Below are positions 18,558 through 25,296 of a DNA stretch of 64,000 bases, piece by piece. The notes under the pieces were generated by a model. It was not told the DNA's origin. It saw only the letters and a program-made list of their open reading frames with translations, and ran no database searches. A program made the translations under genes and the position numbers. Each line of letters opens with the position of its first letter. The first letter of the stretch is position 1. The DNA is from Variovorax guangxiensis (GTDB lineage: Bacteria; Pseudomonadota; Gammaproteobacteria; Burkholderiales; Burkholderiaceae_C), in assembly GCF_003952165.1 (NCBI RefSeq), contig NZ_RXFT01000009.1:124001-188000 (forward strand), in the 5' to 3' direction.

Positions 18558-18586
18558 TGAGGCCATCCGAGGGTTGCCCCTAGCAT
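18540..18586 (+). promoter_or_regulatory. Same palindrome serving the divergent nitroreductase promoter
   Basis: Read rightwards, ATCGTC-N6-GACGAT (18540-18557) is followed after 23 bases by TAGCAT (18581-18586). The nine-base words GATGCTAGG (18511-18519) and CCTAGCATC (18579-18587) are exact reverse complements placed about symmetrically round the palindrome, so both divergent promoters look alike. Confidence 0.55.
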
Positions 18587-18608
18587 CGACCCCCAAGAGG
18601 ACTTTGGA

Positions 18609-19280
18609 ATGAACGTTCAGGACGCCATCGCCACCCGCCGCTCGGTGCGCGAGTTTCTCGACACGCCCGTCTCCGGCGAAGTCATCCGCCGCGTGATCGA
18701 ACAGGCGCTGCGCGCGCCTTCGGGCGGCAACCTGCAGCCCTGGCACCTGCACGTGGTGGGTGGCGAGAAGCTCGCAGAGCTCAAGGCCATCATGCGCACG
18801 CGCGTGAAGGAAGCGCCCGCCGGCGAAGGCAGCGAGTACGACATCTACCCGCGCGAGCTGGTCGCGCCCTACCGCGACCGCCGCTTCGCAGTGGGCGAGG
18901 CGATGTACGCGCGCCTGGGCATTCCGCGCGAGGACAAGGCCGCGCGCCGCGAATGGTTCGCGCGCAACTACCAGTTCTTCGGCGCGCCGCTCGCGCTCTT
19001 CTGCAGCGTCGACCGCCGCATGGGCCCGCCGCAGTGGTCCGACCTGGGCATGCTGCTGCAGAACGTGATGCTGCTTCTGCGCGCCGAAGGCCTGGACAGC
19101 TGCCCGCAGGAATGCTGGGCGATCTACCCGCAGACCATCGGCAGCTTCATCGGCCTGCCGCCCGAGCGCATGCTCTTCACCGGCATGGCCATCGGCTACG
19201 CGGACCGCAGCCGGCCGCTCGATGCGCTGGTCACCGAGCGCGCAACGCTGTCGGAGGTGGCGGAGTTCATCGGCATCTGA
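18609..19280 (+). CDS. Nitroreductase-family flavoprotein
   Basis: 223 residues. The FMN-binding start RRSVREF, the loop SGGNLQPW (about residues 38-45) and the C-terminal region of the NfsB/FRP-type nitroreductase fold are clear. The enzyme should use FMN and NAD(P)H; the natural substrate is unknown. The start ATG follows AAGAGGACTTTGG. It is divergent from the acyl-CoA ligase gene and shares its palindromic site, which hints at a role in the same acyl-CoA catabolic programme. Confidence 0.9.
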   Translation: MNVQDAIATRRSVREFLDTPVSGEVIRRVIEQALRAPSGGNLQPWHLHVVGGEKLAELKAIMRTRVKEAPAGEGSEYDIYPRELVAPYRDRRFAVGEAMYARLGIPREDKAARREWFARNYQFFGAPLALFCSVDRRMGPPQWSDLGMLLQNVMLLLRAEGLDSCPQECWAIYPQTIGSFIGLPPERMLFTGMAIGYADRSRPLDALVTERATLSEVAEFIGI

Positions 19281-19347
19281 GCGCGATGCTCGCAGCGGAA
19301 CGGATCGTGCTAGCCCTCGTGGCACAACGAACAGCACGAGACGCCGC

Positions 19348-20142
19348 ATGCTCATCGCACAGATCTCCGACCCGCACATCCGCCCCGCAGGCCAGCTCTA
19401 CCAGGGCGTGGCCGACTCGAACCGCATGTTCGGGGAAGCCATCGACCACCTGCACGCGCTGGACCGCCGGCCCGATCTCGTGCTGCTGACGGGCGACCTC
19501 GTCGACGAGGGCCGCCCCGAGGAATACGAGCAGGCGCGGCGCCTGCTCGCGAAGCTGGAGATCCCGTACCTCGTGATCCCGGGCAACCACGACCGCCGCG
19601 AGAACTTCCGCACCGCCTTCGCCGACCACGCCTACCTGCCGGCCGAGGGCGCGCTGCACTACTGCATCGACGAGCACCCCGTGCGCATCGTGGCACTGGA
19701 CTCGTGCGTTCCCGGCCTGCACCACGGCGGCGTCGACGCGCAGGGCCTCGCATGGCTTCAGCGCACGCTGGAGGCCCACCGCGCCAAACCCACGCTGCTG
19801 ATGCTGCACCACCCGCCCTTCGTCAGCGGCATCCCCTACATGGACACGTACCGCTACACGGACACCCCGCCGCTCGAAGCCATCGTGCGCGGCGCCCCCA
19901 ACATCGAGCTGGTGCTGTGCGGCCACGTGCATCGCACGATGCTGCGGCGCTGGGCGGGCACCGCCGTGTGCGCCTGCCCGAGCAGCACGACCGAGATCGC
20001 GCTGCAACTGGCCGAAGGCGCGGCGCCGGCCTCGTACATGGGACGGCCGGGCTGCATGCTGCACCTGTGGAGCGACAACCACGGCATGGTGAGCCATGTC
20101 AGCCACATCGGTGCGATGGACGGACCATTCCCATTCGCCTGA
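19348..20142 (+). CDS. Metallophosphoesterase (CpdA-like phosphodiesterase)
   Basis: 264 residues of the calcineurin-like phosphoesterase family with the full set of metal ligands: DPHI (8-11), GDLVDEG (about 50), GNHDRR (about 79), a HH motif in MLHHPPF and GHVHRT near the C-terminus. This motif pattern is that of class III cyclic-nucleotide phosphodiesterases such as CpdA and of related diesterases. The start is the ATG at 19348, where the conserved domain begins at once. It lies 67 bases after the nitroreductase gene on the same strand. Confidence 0.87.
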   Translation: MLIAQISDPHIRPAGQLYQGVADSNRMFGEAIDHLHALDRRPDLVLLTGDLVDEGRPEEYEQARRLLAKLEIPYLVIPGNHDRRENFRTAFADHAYLPAEGALHYCIDEHPVRIVALDSCVPGLHHGGVDAQGLAWLQRTLEAHRAKPTLLMLHHPPFVSGIPYMDTYRYTDTPPLEAIVRGAPNIELVLCGHVHRTMLRRWAGTAVCACPSSTTEIALQLAEGAAPASYMGRPGCMLHLWSDNHGMVSHVSHIGAMDGPFPFA

Positions 20143-20269
20143 GCGAGCCGGCGTTCGCGCGCTCAGGATCTCTTCAGGCAAGGCGGACAGAATCCGCCCG
20201 GGTTCCGCAAGGAACGACGCAGCCACCCAAACAACGCAGGGGCAGCCCCGGTCGACCAGGAGAGATTCG

Positions 20270-20533
20270 ATGCAGAAACAACAACAGCCCTACTGGTTTC
20301 CCGCCAAGCGCCACGGCTGGGGCTGGGGGCTTCCCAATCGCTGGCAAGGCTGGGTGGTGGTCGCCGTCTACGCCGCGCTGGTGCTGACGGCGGTGTATTC
20401 GCTTCATCCCGAACAGGAGCCGCTGCGCTTCTTCCCCGGCCTCGCGATTCCGACCCTCGCGCTGGTGGCGGTCTGCTGGCTCAAGGGCGAGCCGCCGCGC
20501 TGGCGCTGGGGCGACGAAGACAGCGGGAAATAG
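20270..20533 (+). CDS. Small two-helix membrane protein, unknown
   Basis: 87 residues with two likely membrane helices (about 27-45, WVVVAVYAALVLTAVYSL; about 54-71, FFPGLAIPTLALVAVCWLKG) and a Trp/Gly-rich N-terminus (WFPAKRHGWGWGLP). AGGAGA lies six bases before the ATG. It resembles small inner-membrane proteins common in betaproteobacteria, but no function can be given. Confidence 0.75.
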   Translation: MQKQQQPYWFPAKRHGWGWGLPNRWQGWVVVAVYAALVLTAVYSLHPEQEPLRFFPGLAIPTLALVAVCWLKGEPPRWRWGDEDSGK

Positions 20534-20701
20534 GCCGCCGGTGCCCCTCGGCGCGCAGAATGTTGCCGGGGATCGTGCTGGCGAGCGGGGCGGTGAGGTG
20601 GGGAGCGACGCAAGCGGCACGCGCTTCGACATGGCAGCCTCGGGTGACGCGGGCAGAATGCGGCGAATCATCGCGACCGAAACCCGCACGGCATTCATCC
20701 C

Positions 20702-21067
20702 ATGCCCCGAACCCTCTACTGCTGGCGTTGCCAGACCGACATGCCGATGCTCACGGAGGAAGAGTGGCAGGTCGCCCATCCGATGGGCTACATCGCGCAG
20801 ATGACGCAGTACCGTGAAGAAACCGGCTGCAGCCTTGCCGAAGCCCGTGAGCGCGGGCTCGGCTACCTGACGGTGGCGGCTTACGAACGCATCACCGGCT
20901 ACAGGGAGACCAACCCGAATGCGATCCTGCATCACCGCCTGAGCCTTTATGGCCCGCCATGCCATGAGTGCGGCAAACCGCTTCGCACACCTGCAGCCCG
21001 CTACTGCGCAAGCTGCAATGCCCCGCGCGTCGACGCAGCAACGCTCGACGCGAGTACGCCGGAATGA
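20702..21067 (+). CDS. Small protein with two Cys-pair motifs (possible zinc ribbon), unknown
   Basis: 121 residues. One Cys pair sits at the N-terminus (YCWRC, Cys7/Cys10). Two pairs lie near the C-terminus (PPCHECGKP and ARYCASCNAPR), the latter like a zinc ribbon. Between them is a helical, acidic region with Glu-rich HPMGYIAQMTQYREETG. No signal peptide is seen. The 168-base gap upstream has no other gene. The function is not recognised. Confidence 0.7.
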   Translation: MPRTLYCWRCQTDMPMLTEEEWQVAHPMGYIAQMTQYREETGCSLAEARERGLGYLTVAAYERITGYRETNPNAILHHRLSLYGPPCHECGKPLRTPAARYCASCNAPRVDAATLDASTPE

Positions 21068-21111
21068 ACCGAGAGGGCGCCGGCTGACAAGCTCCCGGCC
21101 GTCGTTGCGGA

Positions 21112-22281
21112 TCAGGCCGCTGCGATGACGCGATCCCGCCCCATCGCCTTCGCGCGATACAGCGCCGCATCGGCCAGCGCCAGCACGTCGTCGATGCCGG
21201 CGCCGCCGGAGCTGCTCTCGCCGGCCGCCACGCCGATGCTCACCGCCATCGAGCCGACGACGGCCATGGACGAATCCGCCGGGAAGGGCTCGCCCACGGC
21301 CTGCCTGAGGCGCGCCGCAATTTCCATCGCCTCGGCCTTGCCGGACTCTGGCAGCAGCACGACGAATTCCTCGCCGCCGTAGCGGCCGAGCACGCCCTTG
21401 TCGCCGATGGCGCGCTGCATGCGGTGCACCGCCTCGCGCAGCACGGCGTCGCCCATCTGGTGGCCGAAGCGGTCGTTGATGTCCTTGAAGTGGTCCAGGT
21501 CCACCATCAGCAGCGCGCCGCGGCGCTCGCCCGAGGTGAAGGCGCCCTCGCAGGCGTCGAGCACCGCGCGGCGGTTGAGCGCGCCGGTCAGCGGGTCGCG
21601 TGTGGCCAGGTATTCGAACTCGGTGTGCACGCGGTCGGTGGCCATCAGGATGGCGGCGATGGTCAGCAGCAGCACGGTGAACGAGTACATGCTGATGTAG
21701 AGCGACTGGATCCAGGAGCCCTCCATGAGACCGCTGCCCGCCATGCCCGCCACCACCGACACGAAGCGCAGGGCCGCCACCAGCGCCTGCGCCAGCAGCA
21801 GCCCCGTCATCAGCCGCTTGCCGAACACGCGGCCGGTGTGCCGCATGTACAGCAGCGCATGCCGGAAGAACAGCGCCGACACCGCCAGGGTGACGAACAG
21901 CAGCCGCATCTCGAAGTCGGGCTTCACGATGCCGAACCAGAAAAGCGCCACCGCCAGGACGCAGTTCAGCACCGTCCAGCCTCGGGTGTCGCTGCGGCCG
22001 AACAGGAACTTCTGGCTGCCGGCGTAGTAGAGGATGCAGGCCTGGTACAGGACGAAGTTGGCGACGACGATGGTGAGGAAGTCGGGGAAGTAGCCGCGCG
22101 CCGCGAACAGCATGGTGCTCACGAACGCCACCAGCGGCGCCCGCGCCCATTCGGCCAGGCCCTGGATGCTGCGCGGGTAGCTGCGCTGCATGAAGAAGAC
22201 CACGAGCGCCATCACGACGCCCATGACGCCGGCCAGCAGGATGACGGATCGAGGATCGAGGATGGATGGCGATGCGCCCAT
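21112..22281 (-). CDS. Membrane-bound diguanylate cyclase (GGDEF)
   Basis: 389 residues. The N-terminal half has about six or seven hydrophobic helices (about 12-205), followed by a GGDEF domain (about 220-385) with the active-site motif GGEEF in GRYGGEEFVVLLPES. It should make cyclic di-GMP from GTP at the inner membrane. The inhibitory RxxD site expected five residues before GGEEF is not present (GDKG instead), so product inhibition may be absent. There is no EAL domain. It sits between unrelated genes and is probably monocistronic. The membrane domain presumably senses an unknown signal. Confidence 0.9.
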   Translation of the reverse strand: MGASPSILDPRSVILLAGVMGVVMALVVFFMQRSYPRSIQGLAEWARAPLVAFVSTMLFAARGYFPDFLTIVVANFVLYQACILYYAGSQKFLFGRSDTRGWTVLNCVLAVALFWFGIVKPDFEMRLLFVTLAVSALFFRHALLYMRHTGRVFGKRLMTGLLLAQALVAALRFVSVVAGMAGSGLMEGSWIQSLYISMYSFTVLLLTIAAILMATDRVHTEFEYLATRDPLTGALNRRAVLDACEGAFTSGERRGALLMVDLDHFKDINDRFGHQMGDAVLREAVHRMQRAIGDKGVLGRYGGEEFVVLLPESGKAEAMEIAARLRQAVGEPFPADSSMAVVGSMAVSIGVAAGESSSGGAGIDDVLALADAALYRAKAMGRDRVIAAA

Positions 22282-22354
22282 GGAGCCCGATTATGTTGGC
22301 ATCGGCCAACCCCTATCCCGCGGCCCGGTTCCGCAGGCCCGGGCGGGGCGCTGC

Positions 22355-23173
22355 TCAGGCCTTTCGGAACACCGGCTCGCGCTTCTCCAGGAAGGCTCTC
22401 ACGCCCTCGGCGAACTCGGGCCGGTCGAGCAGTTCGCGCTGGCGCTGCGCCTCGTGGCGCATTTGCGCCACCAGCGGCTGGCCGGCGGCAGACTCGTACA
22501 CCGCGCGGATCTCGCGCGCCGCATGCGCAGGCAGCCGCGCGAGCCGCTGCGCCACCGACACGGCCTGCGCGCGCAGTTCGGCATCGTCCACGCAGGCCCA
22601 CACCAGGCCCCATTGCGCGGCCTGCTCGCCCGAAAGCCGCTCGCCGAGCAGCGACATGCCCACGGCCCGCGCGCGGCCCACCAGCCGTTCGAGGAACCAG
22701 GTGGTGCCCAGGTCGGGCACGATGCCCAGTCTCGGCATGAAGGGCAGGTAGAAATAGGACGAGCGCGCCGCGATCACCACGTCTGCCGCCAGCGCCACGC
22801 CGACACCCGCGCCCGCCGCCGGACCGTTGATGGCGCTCACCACCGGAAAGGGTATGCCGCGCAGGTCCTCGATGAGCCGGTTCGACAGCGCCTCCATCGC
22901 ATCGGCCGTGCGCTGGCCGATGCTGCCGTCCCCGCCGCCGGGGCCCATGCTCGACAGGTCTGCGCCCACGCAGAAGGACTTGCCCGCGCCGGTCAGCACC
23001 AGCGCGCGCACCGTGCCCGCCTCGCCTTCCTTGCGCAGCTGCGCGAGCCTGTCGCGCAGCGCCTGCTGCAGCCCGGCCGTCAGCGGATTGAGCCGCTTCG
23101 GGATGTTGAGGCTGACGATCTCCACATCGCCTTCGCGCTCGCACAGGATGGGGTCTTCATCCACGGGACCCAT
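22355..23173 (-). CDS. Enoyl-CoA hydratase/isomerase family protein
   Basis: 272 residues of the crotonase family. The oxyanion segments SFCVGADLSSMG and GPAAGAGVGVALAAD are present. The helix with PRLGIVPDLGTTWFLERLVG has Asp at the second catalytic position, as in isomerase-like members (PaaG type). It is the last gene of a SDR-thiolase-hydratase operon. The start is taken at ATG 23173, which has GGAG six bases upstream. A GTG at 23194 overlapping the thiolase stop (GTGA) is an alternative. Confidence 0.9.
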   Translation of the reverse strand: MGPVDEDPILCEREGDVEIVSLNIPKRLNPLTAGLQQALRDRLAQLRKEGEAGTVRALVLTGAGKSFCVGADLSSMGPGGGDGSIGQRTADAMEALSNRLIEDLRGIPFPVVSAINGPAAGAGVGVALAADVVIAARSSYFYLPFMPRLGIVPDLGTTWFLERLVGRARAVGMSLLGERLSGEQAAQWGLVWACVDDAELRAQAVSVAQRLARLPAHAAREIRAVYESAAGQPLVAQMRHEAQRQRELLDRPEFAEGVRAFLEKREPVFRKA

Positions 23174-23190
23174 GCCTTGCTCCAAGGCCG

Positions 23191-24369
23191 TCACAGCCGC
23201 TCGACGATGGTCACGTTGGCCATGCCGCCGCCCTCGCACATGGTCTGCAGGCCGTAGCGCTTGCCACGCTGGCCGAGCGCGTGCACGAGCGTGGTCATGA
23301 GCTTGGTGCCCGACGCGCCCAGCGGATGCCCCAGTGCGATCGCGCCGCCGTTCACGTTCAGCCGCGCAGGGTCGGCATCCAGCGTCTGCAGCCAGGCCAG
23401 CGGCACCGGCGCGAAGGCCTCGTTGACTTCGTACAGGTCGATGTCGGAGATCTTCATGCCCGCCTTCTTCAGCGCGCGCTGCGTGGCGGGCAGCGGGGCC
23501 TCCAGCATGATCACCGGGTCGTGCCCCATCACGCTCATGTGGTGGATGCGCGCGAGCGGCTCCACGCCCAGCGTCTTCAGGCCGCGCTCGTTGACCACCA
23601 TCAGGCCGCTGGCGCCGTCGCAGATCTGGCTGGCGGTGGCCGCGGTGCAGCGCCCGCCCTCGGCGATGAGCTTCACGGCCGCGATGCTCTCCAGCGTGGC
23701 GTCGAAGCGGATGCCTTCGTCGACGGTGTGCTGCTCGCCGGGCTCGGCGCCGTCGGCCATGCGCACCGCCACGGGCACGATCTCGCGCTCGAAGTGGCCG
23801 GCCCTGGTGGCGGCGATGGCGCGCCTGTGGCTCTCGAGCGCATAGCGGTCGAGCTCGTCCTTCTCGATGCCGTAGTTCCTCGCGATCATCTCGGCGCCGG
23901 TGAACTGGCTGAACTGCACGTCGGGGTAGCGCCTGGCCATGAGCGGGCTCACGTAGAAGCCCAGCCCGTTCTTCAGCGGCAGCGTGACGGGCATGCCCAT
24001 GGGCACGCGCGTCATGCTTTCCACGCCGGCGGCGATCACGATGTCCATGGTGCCCGACATCACGGCCTGCGCCGCGAAGTGCAGCGCCTGCTGCGACGAG
24101 CCGCACTGCCGGTCGACCGAGGTGGCCGGCACCGATTCGGGCAGCTTCGAAGCGAGCACCGCGTTGCGCGCGATGTTGGAAGACTGCTCGCCGGCCTGGT
24201 CGACGCAGCCCATGATGACGTCCTCGACCAGCGCCGGGTCGGCGCCGGTGCGCTCCACCAGCGCGTCGAGCACCTGCGCTGCGAGGTCGGCCGGGTGCCA
24301 GCCGGCGAGGCGGCCGTTGCGGCGGCCGCCGGCGGTGCGCGCGGCGGCGACGATGAATGCTTCGGGCAT
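23191..24369 (-). CDS. Acetyl-CoA acetyltransferase / 3-ketoacyl-CoA thiolase
   Basis: 392 residues, the standard thiolase length. The nucleophilic Cys is in SVDRQCGSSQQALHFAAQ (about residue 89), the His in GGAIALGHPLGASGTK and the second Cys in QTMCEGGGMAN. The enzyme cleaves 3-ketoacyl-CoA in beta-oxidation or joins acetyl-CoA units. It is flanked by an SDR 3-hydroxyacyl-CoA dehydrogenase and an enoyl-CoA hydratase on the same strand, so the three together supply most of a beta-oxidation cycle. Confidence 0.93.
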   Translation of the reverse strand: MPEAFIVAAARTAGGRRNGRLAGWHPADLAAQVLDALVERTGADPALVEDVIMGCVDQAGEQSSNIARNAVLASKLPESVPATSVDRQCGSSQQALHFAAQAVMSGTMDIVIAAGVESMTRVPMGMPVTLPLKNGLGFYVSPLMARRYPDVQFSQFTGAEMIARNYGIEKDELDRYALESHRRAIAATRAGHFEREIVPVAVRMADGAEPGEQHTVDEGIRFDATLESIAAVKLIAEGGRCTAATASQICDGASGLMVVNERGLKTLGVEPLARIHHMSVMGHDPVIMLEAPLPATQRALKKAGMKISDIDLYEVNEAFAPVPLAWLQTLDADPARLNVNGGAIALGHPLGASGTKLMTTLVHALGQRGKRYGLQTMCEGGGMANVTIVERL

Positions 24370-24411
24370 GCGAGTTCTCCTGTCTGTATCTGTGTGGATG
24401 TAGGGATCGGA

Positions 24412-25194
24412 TCAGCGCGGCGCCATGCGGATGGCCCCGTCGAGCCGAACGCTCTCGCCGTTGAAGTAGCCGTTGGTGATCATCAGCTCCGCCAGCGTCG
24501 CGTATTCCGCCGGATTGCCCAGGCGCTTCGGAAACGGCACCGACGCCGCCAGCGCCGCCTTCACGTTGTCGGGCGCGCCCTGCAGCAGCGGCGTGTCGAA
24601 GATGCCCGGCAGGATGGTGTTGACGCGGATGCCCTCGCTCATCAGGTCGCGCGCGATGGGCAGCGTCATGCCGACGATGCCGGCCTTCGATGCGGTGTAG
24701 GCCGCCTGCCCCATCTGGCCGTCCTGCGCGGCCACCGAGGCGGTGTTGACGATGGCGCCGCGTTCGCCGTCCTGCAGCATGCCGAGCGTGAGCATGCCGG
24801 CGGCCGACTTGGCGATGCAGCGGAAGGTGCCGACCAGGTTGATCTGGATGATGCGGTCGAAATTCGCGAGCGGAAAGTGCTTGATCTCGCCGGTGGCCTT
24901 GTCGCGGCTGGCGGTCTTCACCGCGTTGCCGGTGCCGGCGCAATTGACCAGCACGCGCTCCTGGCCGTGCGCGGCGCGCGCCCTGGCGAAGGCGGCGTCC
25001 ACCTGTTCCTCCGACGTGACGTCGACCTTGCAGAAGATGCCGCCGAGTTCCTTCGCCAGCGCCTCGCCCTGCTCGGCGTTGAGGTCGAAGAGCGCGACTT
25101 TCACGCCGTGGCCCGCGAGGCGGCGCGCGGTGGCGGCGCCCAGGCCCGAGGCGCCGCCTGTGACGACGGCCGCAATGCTGGAATCGAGTTGCAT
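24412..25194 (-). CDS. SDR 3-hydroxyacyl-CoA dehydrogenase (HSD10-like)
   Basis: 260 residues of the short-chain dehydrogenase family. The NAD motif TGGASGLG is at about 12-19, with the motif NCAGTGN and the catalytic Tyr-Lys in YTASKAG. The sequence type is that of type II 3-hydroxyacyl-CoA dehydrogenase (human HSD17B10-like), an NAD-dependent step of beta-oxidation. AAGGA lies about ten bases before the ATG at 25194. It is the first gene of the operon; its promoter region carries the shared palindrome facing the LuxR-type regulator. Confidence 0.9.
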   Translation of the reverse strand: MQLDSSIAAVVTGGASGLGAATARRLAGHGVKVALFDLNAEQGEALAKELGGIFCKVDVTSEEQVDAAFARARAAHGQERVLVNCAGTGNAVKTASRDKATGEIKHFPLANFDRIIQINLVGTFRCIAKSAAGMLTLGMLQDGERGAIVNTASVAAQDGQMGQAAYTASKAGIVGMTLPIARDLMSEGIRVNTILPGIFDTPLLQGAPDNVKAALAASVPFPKRLGNPAEYATLAELMITNGYFNGESVRLDGAIRMAPR

Positions 25195-25237
25195 CTGCTG
25201 GTGTCCTTGAGGTGTCTTGAATGGTTTGTCCACATCC

Positions 25238-25283
25238 AGTTTAGGAAGCAGAATCGGCCGCACACATCGTCGGAAACGACGGG
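25238..25283 (-). promoter_or_regulatory. Activator palindrome and -10 of the SDR-thiolase-hydratase operon
   Basis: On the minus strand CCCGTC-N6-GACGAT (25283-25266) is followed after exactly 22 bases by TAAACT (25243-25238), a four-of-six match to TATAAT. The gene-proximal half TTTCCGACGATG is the best conserved part among all copies in the window. The site lies in the 102-base region shared with the LuxR-type regulator gene. Confidence 0.6.
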
Positions 25284-25296
25284 ATTTCAGCGCCGC

